The position numbers were made by a program, and so were the translations under genes. A model generated the notes under the pieces. That model had not been told where the DNA came from and ran no database searches. It worked only from the letters and a program-made list of their open reading frames with translations. Positions 1-6,891 of a stretch of 14,145 bases of DNA are shown here, piece after piece (the stretch's first letter is position 1; each line of letters begins with the position of its first letter). Source of the DNA: Candidatus Thorarchaeota archaeon SMTZ1-83 (GTDB lineage Archaea; Asgardarchaeota; Thorarchaeia; Thorarchaeales; Thorarchaeaceae); the NCBI GenBank assembly GCA_001563325.1, contig LRSK01000018.1, forward strand, positions 1-14,145. The letters run 5' to 3'.

Positions 1-1
1 A

Positions 2-364
2 GGAATCTTTGATGAACCTATTTTCATTATTGGAGCACTTGCAATTTACTCCATATTTGGCCTCGCTCAAGCAGGCGCTTCTGCATTCATAATGGACAAT
101 ATACCAAAAGAGCATAGTGGACTGGCATTATCCTTGTTTCGTATGGGAAGCGCATTGGGTATCATAACACTCCTCCTGTTTGGTGCACTCATTCCCGTAA
201 TGGACTTCGATGGTGCTTTTCGTTTGATCTATTTTGTATCAGGGATACTCCTCATGTTATGTACTGTAGGAAGAGCAGTTCTTCTTGAGTCTGGTAAGAG
301 CAACGGGAGAAACAAGGAGGGGTCGTTTGGCATGACTTCCTGTCCGAGAATGCGAATGCAGTAA
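2..364 (+). CDS. MFS transporter, N-terminal half (partial, ends at a frameshift)
   Basis: The frame is open from the left edge, so the true start lies outside the window. The visible residues form about three hydrophobic helices (roughly residues 5-30, 45-67 and 72-93) separated by a short polar loop (NIPKEHSGLALSLFR), typical of the end of the first six-helix half of a major facilitator permease; transport of a small solute across the cytoplasmic membrane is inferred and the substrate is unknown. The last ~20 residues (SGKSNGRNKEGSFGMTSCPR...) are not membrane-like and end at a TAA at 362-364. The downstream membrane half continues in the next frame from about 298, so this looks like one transporter gene interrupted in its central cytoplasmic loop rather than a complete protein. 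It could be a pseudogene or a one-base sequencing error. Confidence 0.65.
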   Translation, partial: GIFDEPIFIIGALAIYSIFGLAQAGASAFIMDNIPKEHSGLALSLFRMGSALGIITLLLFGALIPVMDFDGAFRLIYFVSGILLMLCTVGRAVLLESGKSNGRNKEGSFGMTSCPRMRMQ

Positions 365-366
365 AA

Positions 367-1089
367 ATGATTCTGGCTTCTATGCCAGGCATCCTAGCTA
401 TCGTCATCTTGGATAGCCTGAGCGACGAGATGTTCAGGTTTGGTGCGCTTATCTACACGAATGATGTTCTCGATATCGAGGTTGGTGGCATCAATGCAAT
501 ACTCTTGACCCCCTTGGTCATCTCTCTGCCTCTTCTTTTCAGAATAGGCCGAATGTCAGATCTCAGGGGCATGAAGAGAGCAATACTTCTCGTGTATTCA
601 GTGATGCCGATTTGTGCAGCACTGCTCATGGTCGCTCCCACCTTCAACTTCTGGATGCCTCCTTCTATAGTCGATGCTGCAGATGCATTATTACCCGGAT
701 TGGGGGTGGTTTTCACCACAGCATTTCTGGCTCTAGTGATGAAATACACAAATGACATCCTCTGGGCACTTGTTCTTATCACCATGATTCAAAAGTACAT
801 GCCTCGCACAGACACCTCCAAGGTCTTAGCTGTATTTTGGTCATCTGTTTATGTTATCGCAGCAATCGGTCCGTTCATTGGCGGACTGATATTCGAGTTT
901 CTCAGCCAATCCCTTCTATTCGCCGTAGTTCTAGTAGTCAATCTATTCATTCTTGGTGGTGTGGCGTATTACGGAATAGAGAGAAGAGAACCTGAGAGCT
1001 TGTCAGAGAAGATGCAATCAATGGAGTTGACAATCCAAAAACTAAAGGACGAGATTGAGGAGTTCAGGTCAAGTAGACGCCTGCCCTGA
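367..1089 (+). CDS. MFS transporter, C-terminal half (frameshifted from upstream part)
   Basis: This frame encodes the second half of a major facilitator permease: five to six hydrophobic segments, a cytoplasmic loop GRMSDLRGMKRAIL (the MFS motif-A-like loop repeated in the second half), and a charged coiled-coil tail (about the last 35 residues, heptad-like L/I spacing with E/K/R). The ATG at 367 has no Shine-Dalgarno, and the same frame is open and protein-like upstream to 298 (EKQGGVVWHDFLSENANAVK leads straight into MILASMPG), which shows that 367 is probably an internal methionine of a longer protein. A one-base deletion between about 290 and 312 would explain the break. Substrate cannot be assigned. 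The stop sits 23 nt before nth. Confidence 0.65.
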   Translation: MILASMPGILAIVILDSLSDEMFRFGALIYTNDVLDIEVGGINAILLTPLVISLPLLFRIGRMSDLRGMKRAILLVYSVMPICAALLMVAPTFNFWMPPSIVDAADALLPGLGVVFTTAFLALVMKYTNDILWALVLITMIQKYMPRTDTSKVLAVFWSSVYVIAAIGPFIGGLIFEFLSQSLLFAVVLVVNLFILGGVAYYGIERREPESLSEKMQSMELTIQKLKDEIEEFRSSRRLP

Positions 1090-1100
1090 TAGAAGGCAGG
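1080..1100 (+). promoter_or_regulatory. Hairpin overlapping the nth ribosome binding site
   Basis: CCTGCC (1080-1085) and GGCAGG (1095-1100) form a 6-bp perfect stem with a 9-nt loop that contains the transporter's TGA stop. The right arm shares its last three bases with the AGGAGGG Shine-Dalgarno of the next gene (1098-1104), so folding could limit ribosome access until the upstream gene is translated through. No T-run follows, so it is not a convincing terminator. Confidence 0.35.
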
Positions 1101-1112
1101 AGGGTGTGAGCT

Positions 1113-1760
1113 TTGGATGACAACAAAATGAGAGCCAAGAATGTAGTCAAGATTCTTGGCAAAACCTACCCTGACGCGCCTGCTACATATTTGATGCACG
1201 GTAATCCCTTCGAGATGCTCATTGCAACTATTCTCTCTGCAAATACTGCTGACGCTTGCATTAATCAAATCACACCTGCAATCTTTACAAAATATCCAGA
1301 TGCAAAAGCCATGGCTAACGCTGAAGTTGAGGACTTGATAGAACTGATACGTCAGTGTGGCACCTACAATAAGAAGTCGGTATATATACGAGACTCCGCG
1401 CGAATCCTATATGAACGTCATTCGGGAAAGGTTCCGAAAACTATGGATGGTCTAATTGAATTGCCAGGAGTGAGTAGGAAGACAGCGAATGTGGTGCTCT
1501 CGGTCGTGTTTGGAGTCAATGAAGGAATAGTTGTTGACACACATGTCATGCGAGTCTCTCAAAGACTTGAGCTCACTAAGGAAAAGAAAAACCGAACTAG
1601 AGCAGAAAAGGACCTAATGGAGGTTCTTCCTAGAAACCAATGGTACGAATACGCACGCCTCATCGGTGCACATGGAAGGCGCACGTGCAGTGCACGTAGG
1701 CCGAGTTGTAAGGAGTGTTCCATCAATGAACTCTGTCCCACAGCTGGACAATGGGGATAG
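1113..1760 (+). CDS. nth: Endonuclease III (DNA glycosylase/AP lyase)
   Basis: A bifunctional base-excision repair enzyme that removes oxidised pyrimidines and nicks the abasic site. The helix-hairpin-helix LPGVSRKTANVV (about 118-128) contains the catalytic lysine K123, and VDTHV supplies the catalytic aspartate D142. The C-terminal [4Fe-4S] loop has the exact C-x6-C-x2-C-x5-C spacing (C192, C199, C202, C208). At 215 residues the length is normal for the family. The TTG start at 1113 is chosen because AGGAGGG (1098-1104) lies 8 nt upstream; the next in-frame ATG at 1128 is too far from it. The gene follows the transporter by 23 nt and precedes serS by about 70 nt. Family assignment is firm; regulation is not visible apart from the hairpin at the RBS. 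Confidence 0.95.
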   Translation: MDDNKMRAKNVVKILGKTYPDAPATYLMHGNPFEMLIATILSANTADACINQITPAIFTKYPDAKAMANAEVEDLIELIRQCGTYNKKSVYIRDSARILYERHSGKVPKTMDGLIELPGVSRKTANVVLSVVFGVNEGIVVDTHVMRVSQRLELTKEKKNRTRAEKDLMEVLPRNQWYEYARLIGAHGRRTCSARRPSCKECSINELCPTAGQWG

Positions 1761-1777
1761 AGTGGTCAACGAAAGAG

Positions 1778-1787
1778 TCTAAAAAGC
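1778..1787 (+). promoter_or_regulatory. Candidate TATA box for serS
   Basis: TCTAAAAAGC lies about 45-50 nt before the chosen serS start, in the short nth-serS gap. An archaeal TATA box here would place transcription start near 1805-1810 and a leader of about 20 nt that carries the AGGTGA ribosome binding site. This is inference from position and composition only. Confidence 0.35.
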
Positions 1788-1830
1788 GACTAGCGTGGTT
1801 TCAGTATCAAAATAGCAATAGGTGAATCCA

Positions 1831-3123
1831 GTGTTGCACATCAAATTCATTCGAGAGAATGTAGAGCTAATACAAGAGAATCTACGCAAACGTAGAGATG
1901 TGGCTAAGATGAAGTCTTTCGATCGGCTCTTATCACTGGATTCTGAAATTAGAGATCTCAAAAGGAAGATACAGACTCTCCGAACTCAGAGAAATCGGAT
2001 TTCAAAGGAGATTGGTGAGCTTAAGAAAGCAGGTGAGGACACACCTAAACTCACCAAGGAAGCCAATCGTGTCAACAAGTCAATAAAAGAAACTGAAGAG
2101 CAGGCCACTACCTTGGAAGCTGAATTGAAGCAAATCCAGATGCGCATTCCCAATATTCTACATGAGAGTGTGCCATATGGAGAAAGTGACGAGGACAATG
2201 AGGTCGTAAAAGAATGGGGTGGCAAGCCTACGTTTGACTTTGAGATTCAGAGCCACGTCGACCTTCTTGACACTCTTGACGTGGCGGATATTCCCAGAGC
2301 TGCAAAGGTTGCTGGATCGAGGTTCTACTACCTCAAGAACGAACTTGTGGAGCTTGACTTGGCGATGCAGCAGATGGCGCTTGATATGCTCATAAAGAGA
2401 GGGTATACTCCAATCTATCCACCGTTCATGTTGCGAAGGAAGCCATATGAGGGAGTGACAGATCTCGCAGACTTCCAGGACGTGATGTACAAGATAGAAG
2501 ATGAAGACCTTTACCTCATAGCAACATCAGAACATGCCATGGCTGCAATGTACATGGGGGAGTTATTTGAACCTGATGACCTTCCCATCAAGCTGGCCGG
2601 AGTCAGCGCATGTTTCAGAAAAGAAGCCGGGTCTCATGGCAAGGACACCAAAGGTATCTTCAGAGTTCATCAATTCAACAAGGTTGAGCAGTTTGTCTTT
2701 AGCCATCCTGATGAATCATGGAAGATTCATGAGGAACTGATGAAGAACGAGGAGGACTATGTACAGGCCTTAGGTCTTCCTTATAGAATCGTGAATTCAT
2801 GCACCGGGGACATAGGAATAGTCGCAGCGAAAAAACTTGACCTTGAGTTTTGGATGCCAGGCCAGGGCCGATACCGGGAGGGGGGTTCCAATAGTAATTG
2901 TACTGCATACCAAGCGACCCGATTGAACATCAAGTATCGGATTAAAAAAGGTGGAACTGAGAAAGACTACATCCATACGCTAAACAGTACAATGATGGCA
3001 AATCCTCGTACATTCGTGGCAATAATGGAAAACTTCCAGCGAGAGGACGGGAGCATAGAAATTCCTAAGGCACTCCACAAGTATCTACGCTCAGGTGCTA
3101 GAGAGATACTGCCTCGTAAATAA
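1831..3123 (+). CDS. serS: Seryl-tRNA synthetase
   Basis: A class II aminoacyl-tRNA synthetase that charges tRNA-Ser in the cytosol. The N-terminal MLHIKFIREN is the usual SerRS opening, followed by a long antiparallel coiled-coil arm (about 25-110, rich in K/E/L) that grips the tRNA-Ser long variable arm. The catalytic core has the serine-binding TSEHA loop seen in archaeal enzymes, motif 2 beginning CFRKEAGSHGKDTKG (about 261-275) and motif 3 NPRTFVAIMENFQ (about 391-403, R393 ATP-binding). This is the common SerRS type, not the divergent methanogen form. The GTG at 1831 is preferred to the GTG at 1822, because it gives the canonical N-terminus and is preceded by AGGTGA (1820-1825) at 5 nt. 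The product is 430 residues, normal for the family. Confidence 0.96.
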   Translation: MLHIKFIRENVELIQENLRKRRDVAKMKSFDRLLSLDSEIRDLKRKIQTLRTQRNRISKEIGELKKAGEDTPKLTKEANRVNKSIKETEEQATTLEAELKQIQMRIPNILHESVPYGESDEDNEVVKEWGGKPTFDFEIQSHVDLLDTLDVADIPRAAKVAGSRFYYLKNELVELDLAMQQMALDMLIKRGYTPIYPPFMLRRKPYEGVTDLADFQDVMYKIEDEDLYLIATSEHAMAAMYMGELFEPDDLPIKLAGVSACFRKEAGSHGKDTKGIFRVHQFNKVEQFVFSHPDESWKIHEELMKNEEDYVQALGLPYRIVNSCTGDIGIVAAKKLDLEFWMPGQGRYREGGSNSNCTAYQATRLNIKYRIKKGGTEKDYIHTLNSTMMANPRTFVAIMENFQREDGSIEIPKALHKYLRSGAREILPRK

Positions 3124-3141
3124 TCGAAGATTTCTTGGCAT

Positions 3142-3603
3142 CTAAATATCATGATCTTCTTCCAGGCAGTCCTCCACCTCTGAGTCAAACGTAGGTACAA
3201 GGCTTATCGATTCCATGACGCCTTGGTCCTTATGTAAACGAATCATGGAAACCCAGCCCATCCTGATTATAGATGAATGAACGGGTCTACGGGGTCCGAC
3301 TATAAAGAAGTCTTCTCCCACATAGACGATCCGAACACCATGGGTTTCAGCAACCATGGTGTTTCGATCATCCTGATGGCCGTACGCACTAGTACAGAGA
3401 TAAACATCAACAACCGACTCAGCTTCAGCCATTTCCTTGAGCATACCTTGCCAGTCTTTGCCATACTCCAATCCACTTATCACATTCTCCAAGGGTCTGA
3501 CCTCATGTAAATATCGCATAGTGAATTTAAGGCAAAATTGAAAGCGGAGAAGCCTTCCTAGCACCTGAGGGGCGATGGCAGATTTTGCCGGATCTGAAGA
3601 CAT
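3142..3603 (-). CDS. Hypothetical protein, convergent with serS
   Basis: I do not recognise this protein. The reverse frame is open from 3711 down to a stop at 3142, 18 nt past the serS stop. Its central part (KDWQGMLKEMAEAESVVDVY, then HGVRIVYVGEDFFIVGPRRP) alternates charged and beta-type hydrophobic stretches as in a soluble folded domain, and the tail is acidic. The longest version begins at a TTG at 3711, which would overlap the start of the divergent rubrerythrin-like gene and has no ribosome binding site. I chose the ATG at 3603, about 30 nt beyond where a TATA-like TTTTAAG (3664-3658, reverse) would start transcription; an ATG at 3519 is also possible. It could be a degraded gene. No function can be offered. 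Confidence 0.5.
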   Translation of the reverse strand: MSSDPAKSAIAPQVLGRLLRFQFCLKFTMRYLHEVRPLENVISGLEYGKDWQGMLKEMAEAESVVDVYLCTSAYGHQDDRNTMVAETHGVRIVYVGEDFFIVGPRRPVHSSIIRMGWVSMIRLHKDQGVMESISLVPTFDSEVEDCLEEDHDI

Positions 3604-3646
3604 AGACTGAGTCAGAGTATCTGAATTCAGAACCCACGCCGCCGCA

Positions 3647-3661
3647 TAAGCATCATGCTTA
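3647..3661. promoter_or_regulatory. 15-bp palindrome, candidate operator between divergent genes
   Basis: TAAGCATCATGCTTA is a perfect inverted repeat with 7-bp arms around a single central C. It overlaps CTTAAAA (3658-3664), a TATA-like box for the rubrerythrin-like gene whose ATG is at 3697, and the same AT-stretch reads TTTTAAG for the reverse gene. A repressor binding here could block both promoters. The function is inferred. Confidence 0.4.
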
Positions 3662-3696
3662 AAACGAGCGGTTGCACTTCCCGCTTGGGGATACCA

Positions 3697-4167
3697 ATGA
3701 CCGATGTCCAAAAGTCATTCGATGAATTGATCTCCCTTGCAATCCAGAGGGAGGAAGAGGCGTACGGATTCTACATGAAGGCAGCCGAATACGCAGAGCT
3801 GCCCTCATCGAAGCAGCTGCTGAAGGAATTGGCAAAACAGGAAGAAGGCCATAAGAAGAAGCTGCAGAGCGCCCTTGGCGGAGGGGTCTGCGAAACCTTC
3901 TCCTGTGCAACCATCGAGGAGTTCGAGGGGCACGACCTCTCAAGGTATCTCATAGAGATACCTCTCGAATCAGGATCAAGCTCGCAGGATATTCTAATAG
4001 TAGCAATAAAGCGCGAAGAGGGAGCCCGCGACTTCTACAAGAGCCTTTCAGAGCTAACAACAAGTACATCACACAGAACAGTCTTCGAAAGCCTAGCCAA
4101 GGAGGAGCAAAATCACAAGGATCGTCTAGAGAGCATCTATGACGAACAGATCCAGCCATGGATGTGA
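3697..4167 (+). CDS. Rubrerythrin-like ferritin-fold diiron protein
   Basis: A four-helix-bundle protein with two matching half-sites. The first half has E19-x-x-A-x-x-F-Y (REEEAYGFY) and E49-x-x-H52 (EEGH); the second has REEGARDFY and EEQNH. This doubled E...ExxH pattern is the diiron centre of rubrerythrin/erythrin-type proteins, which reduce peroxide or handle iron in anaerobes. There is no C-terminal rubredoxin domain; two cysteines (VCETFSC) lie between the halves but are not spaced as a rubredoxin knuckle. The ATG at 3697 is chosen because the family begins close to the first helix and GGGGAT (3687-3692) precedes it. An ATG at 3655 would add 14 unlikely residues and lies inside the palindrome. 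Electron donor and substrate are unknown. Confidence 0.85.
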   Translation: MTDVQKSFDELISLAIQREEEAYGFYMKAAEYAELPSSKQLLKELAKQEEGHKKKLQSALGGGVCETFSCATIEEFEGHDLSRYLIEIPLESGSSSQDILIVAIKREEGARDFYKSLSELTTSTSHRTVFESLAKEEQNHKDRLESIYDEQIQPWM

Positions 4168-4170
4168 ACT

Positions 4171-4190
4171 GAGGGCTATACGAAGCCCTC
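4171..4190. terminator. Hairpin between convergent genes
   Basis: GAGGGCT (4171-4177) and AGCCCTC (4184-4190) form a perfect 7-bp GC-rich stem with a 6-nt loop, 3 nt after the rubrerythrin-like stop and 20 nt before the stop of the opposing gene. There is no strong T-run on either side, so it is a candidate terminator or 3'-end stabiliser for both transcripts. Confidence 0.45.
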
Positions 4191-4210
4191 TCATCAGGCA
4201 TCGGCCGCCA

Positions 4211-5491
4211 TTATTTCTTGTGTAGATTTTTGGCGGCGATGAAGGTAAAGCCATTCTCTGTCAGTGCTCTAGCAGTCCTGTTGACAGCATCATGTTTGTC
4301 GAGATAGTTCCGCAGGAGTTTTGGAATATCACCAGATTCAATGATTTCAGATTTCTGTCTGAAGTAGTCGAGGATGTCACTGGGATAATCACGCTGACTA
4401 TCAATCTCAGGACCAGCTCCCTCGTGCTTAGCACTGATATTCTTAACATGGTCTGCTAATTCAACCAGCTCGTCCAACCGGTCATAGGGCTGCCTTACAA
4501 TGCTTTTGTAGGTTTCAGTAATGTGGTGTTCAATTCTTATCACGTCCTCAAAACCGAAAGCTTTCCTTGTATGTGCAGAGAGTTCTATGGTTTCGTTATT
4601 CACGCTGTTCGACAGATTGTATCCGATAAGTGGAGAAGTACCGTCATCCCTGCTGAAGAGCTTGGCTGTCATTAGCGTCCATAGACTCGCATACGGATTG
4701 TCATTACCCATGTACACGCTAATTTTGAACTCCATGTCGATGCCCAATTTGTGCATCATATATCCAACAAGCACACTTCCGGGATTGATATTGAGCACCT
4801 GCTTGATCCCATACTCTGTATAGTATTGCAGATACTCATCAGCCCATTTTAGAGCAAAGTCATTTGGCATTCCCACACCGCCAAAGTATCCAGTAATTGT
4901 TTCAGGGCCGCCAAGATGAACATTTACAGGTGCACCGTCAGGCCCTGGGTATGTGCCCTTTGTATCAAGAGTTTCAACATAAGATGAGTCGACTATCTGC
5001 ATAGCTGCAGCAAAAGCGATTACATCGTCATCATCACACTGTTCCCTCATGCTTCGTACTCGAATGAAACGTCCAGGCATTAGATCTTGGTTTGCAATTG
5101 CTGTCTTTGCCTCCTCTATCAACCACGGGAAGTATTGACAGGCACTGATTTCGAGAGTTACCGCAAAACTATCATCGAATGGCATTGAATCAGCTTTGTC
5201 ACCCAAGATTCTGTGGCGATATTCTGGTATACTAATGAATGCATCATCATTGCGCTGATTCTGCAACCAATTCAAGTCTTTGACATATGGAGACCCTTTC
5301 TTCTCCAGTTTCGCCATTAAGCTCTCAAGCCTACGAGCCTCGTTCGCCTTCTTGTTGATCTCGTCAACGCCTCCATGCTTTTCAATGACCTCTATAAGTC
5401 CATCAATCAGAGGGTTACCTTCCTTTAGAAGAAACTCGTTAATCTCATTCAGACTCTGGTCACTTATCTTAAGCTTCTGTCTATCCGTCAT
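4211..5491 (-). CDS. Unrecognised soluble protein, about 426 residues
   Basis: I do not recognise this family. The protein has no signal peptide or membrane segment. An acidic, helical N-terminal part (about 1-75) includes a charged stretch NEARRLESLMAKLEKKG that may be a short coiled coil. The rest alternates glycine-rich turns with hydrophobic strands (LGGPETITGYFGGVGMP; INPGSVLVGYMMHKLG; TSPLIGYNLSNSVNNETIEL; IRIEHHITETY), which reads like an alpha/beta enzyme, possibly a barrel; that fold is inference. It has only two cysteines (in SACQYF and EQCDDDD). The ATG at 5491 is chosen over that at 5506 because GGGAG (5504-5500, reverse) lies 8 nt upstream. A TATA-like CTTTTAAAG is at 5570-5562. 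It is a single-gene unit, convergent with the rubrerythrin-like gene. Confidence 0.85.
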   Translation of the reverse strand: MTDRQKLKISDQSLNEINEFLLKEGNPLIDGLIEVIEKHGGVDEINKKANEARRLESLMAKLEKKGSPYVKDLNWLQNQRNDDAFISIPEYRHRILGDKADSMPFDDSFAVTLEISACQYFPWLIEEAKTAIANQDLMPGRFIRVRSMREQCDDDDVIAFAAAMQIVDSSYVETLDTKGTYPGPDGAPVNVHLGGPETITGYFGGVGMPNDFALKWADEYLQYYTEYGIKQVLNINPGSVLVGYMMHKLGIDMEFKISVYMGNDNPYASLWTLMTAKLFSRDDGTSPLIGYNLSNSVNNETIELSAHTRKAFGFEDVIRIEHHITETYKSIVRQPYDRLDELVELADHVKNISAKHEGAGPEIDSQRDYPSDILDYFRQKSEIIESGDIPKLLRNYLDKHDAVNRTARALTENGFTFIAAKNLHKK

Positions 5492-5561
5492 TTCGAGAAC
5501 TCCCATTCAAATGCGTGATAAGTGTGTAGCCAATGGGCCTGATAGCAACGATAGAATTCCT

Positions 5562-5570
5562 CTTTAAAAG
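5562..5570 (-). promoter_or_regulatory. TATA box for the 4211-5491 gene
   Basis: Reading in reverse, CTTTTAAAG lies about 70 nt before the chosen start and would place transcription start near 5540, giving a leader of roughly 45-50 nt. The rest of the 5507-5673 gap shows no open gene. Confidence 0.45.
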
Positions 5571-5673
5571 AACATTGATTCCGAGTGGCAAATAATCTCA
5601 CTATAGATGCGTGCTGTTGAGGTATTCGTAATTATCCGACTTCCTATGCGTTGTATGCAAGATTTGGATCGGA

Positions 5674-6243
5674 TCACTCATTCTGCATAACTAGCAAATC
5701 GTCACTTTCGGATGGATACAGTGTGTTCTGCAGAAAGCGCCTTGCCACAGGTCCCACAATAACGGTGACGATTGAACCAACTGCCACCTGAAGCCAGTTT
5801 GCTGTCAGCAACTCAGCAAGTGCAGCTCCATATCCATACAAAGGGATCTCTGCGAGGAAATATCCGGTCATCATGACAAGTGAGGATACAGCAAGTCCAA
5901 CCACGTCCCACCTTGTCAATAGACTAGCACTTCTGGCTCGACTACTAAAGAGTCCCATCACCAACCCTTCGCAACCCTTTACAACTAATGTGATTGGAGC
6001 GAAATGGACATAGCCCAAGACGACGTCACCCATTGCGGAACCCACTCCCCCGGCGATGAAGCCGCCGAGAGGTCCAAGCATGAGACCGCTGAGCATCACT
6101 AGTGCATCTCCGAAATTGAGATAGCCTGTCGCGGGGAGTGGAATGACAATTACTATTGTGGCGATTGTGGTCAGGGCTGTTAGAACAGCCAATAAGGCCA
6201 CGAAGATTGTATTGCTTCGTATTTTGGGCTTGAAAAACTCCAT
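5674..6243 (-). CDS. ECF transporter S component (substrate-binding membrane subunit)
   Basis: A 189-residue integral membrane protein with about five to six helices. The stretch ATGYLNFGDALVMLSGLMLG followed by GPLGGFIAGGVGSAMGDVV is the signature seen in S components of energy-coupling-factor vitamin transporters, related to the family containing riboflavin-type S components. Such proteins capture a vitamin or small nutrient and associate with shared EcfA/EcfT subunits, which are not in this window. The ligand cannot be read from the sequence. AGAGGATGAT just before the ATG at 6243 is a good ribosome binding site and supports this start, although it lies inside the 3' end of the acetyltransferase gene. 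The pair is therefore probably co-transcribed and translationally coupled from the promoter near 6855. Confidence 0.85.
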   Translation of the reverse strand: MEFFKPKIRSNTIFVALLAVLTALTTIATIVIVIPLPATGYLNFGDALVMLSGLMLGPLGGFIAGGVGSAMGDVVLGYVHFAPITLVVKGCEGLVMGLFSSRARSASLLTRWDVVGLAVSSLVMMTGYFLAEIPLYGYGAALAELLTANWLQVAVGSIVTVIVGPVARRFLQNTLYPSESDDLLVMQNE

Positions 6244-6800
6244 TGTATATCATCCTCTTGAGAGAAATGTTTGCTGAAAATCACCAGATCTTCACCATGG
6301 GAATGACGCCGCAGGTACCCTTCCTGAACATAGCCAAGATGTAGATACAAGCGTGCCGCTTCTATCATCGACCATGCAGTTAGAACATAGATCTTATGGC
6401 AATCGTCGTCAACTGCTAAGTACTCAAGAGCTGTAAGCAATTTTCTGCCGATGCCACGGCGCTGATATTCTGGTTGTACTGCTAACGAAACAGCCCGCAG
6501 GGACTGTTGCTCTTTGATCCCTGTGACGGTTCCTATGATATCTGGTCCATCCTCCGCGACGAGCACAGTCATTCCCGATATTATCCGTTTTCGAATCTGC
6601 CATGGTTCCACTATGGCGCATTTAACAGCAATTCTAGAATATCCTCTTGAGATCAGTGGTTCAAATGAGCTTCTCAGAACTCGATGAATTTCGAGAGCGT
6701 CCTCGGGTCTGGCATCCCTGATTGTCACTTCTTCACTTAGCAAGCCATCAGCTTCCAAAAGAGATTGACCTTCATTCTCGTGTTCGACAATGAATACCAA
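6180..6800 (-). CDS. GNAT-family N-acetyltransferase
   Basis: A 206-residue acetyl-CoA-dependent acetyltransferase. After a 25-residue leader the fold begins at VTIRDARPEDALEIHRVL; the acetyl-CoA pyrophosphate loop is Q113-R-R-G-I-G-R119 within AVQPEYQRRGIGRKLL, and EAARLYLHLGYVQEGYLRR is the usual C-terminal strand-helix. The substrate is unknown. The start is a TTG at 6800 with GAGGT 7 nt upstream. About 25 residues after the domain (from SQEDDIQW) extend into the ECF S gene, giving a 64-nt overlap; the tail may be dispensable. The gene is divergent from the threonine-synthase-like regulator across a 91-bp gap, and this layout suggests shared control. Confidence 0.88.
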   Translation of the reverse strand: MVFIVEHENEGQSLLEADGLLSEEVTIRDARPEDALEIHRVLRSSFEPLISRGYSRIAVKCAIVEPWQIRKRIISGMTVLVAEDGPDIIGTVTGIKEQQSLRAVSLAVQPEYQRRGIGRKLLTALEYLAVDDDCHKIYVLTAWSMIEAARLYLHLGYVQEGYLRRHSHGEDLVIFSKHFSQEDDIQWSFSSPKYEAIQSSWPYWLF

Positions 6801-6852
6801 GACGATGACCTCAGGAGTGCCTCTTTTTCAGCATGTTCTTCTCCGAGGCAAG

Positions 6853-6863
6853 GATATATAATC
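6853..6863. promoter_or_regulatory. Shared divergent TATA region
   Basis: GATATATAATC reads as a TATA box in both directions. Forward, it is about 30-38 nt before the ATG at 6892, predicting a nearly leaderless transcript. In reverse (GATTATATATC) it is about 55 nt before the TTG at 6800, predicting a leader of about 25-30 nt with the GAGGT site. One AT-rich core therefore probably serves both promoters. Confidence 0.5.
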
Positions 6864-6868
6864 TTGAG

Positions 6869-6880
6869 CCTATATATAGG
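6869..6880. promoter_or_regulatory. CCTATATATAGG palindrome, candidate operator
   Basis: A perfect 12-bp palindrome located 11 nt before the ATG of the threonine-synthase-like/PadR protein and just downstream of the shared TATA region. It covers the expected transcription start of the forward gene. It could be a second TATA element or a binding site for the adjacent PadR-type domain (autoregulation); this is inference. Confidence 0.4.
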
Positions 6881-6891
6881 CATGAAATAGG

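Noticed and set aside
290..320. Programmed ribosomal frameshift in the MFS gene
   Set aside because: No slippery heptamer or clear stimulatory structure at the junction; a one-base deletion or sequence error is simpler.
3277..3510. 77-codon forward open frame inside the reverse hypothetical gene
   Set aside because: No start signal; the reverse frame is longer and more protein-like.
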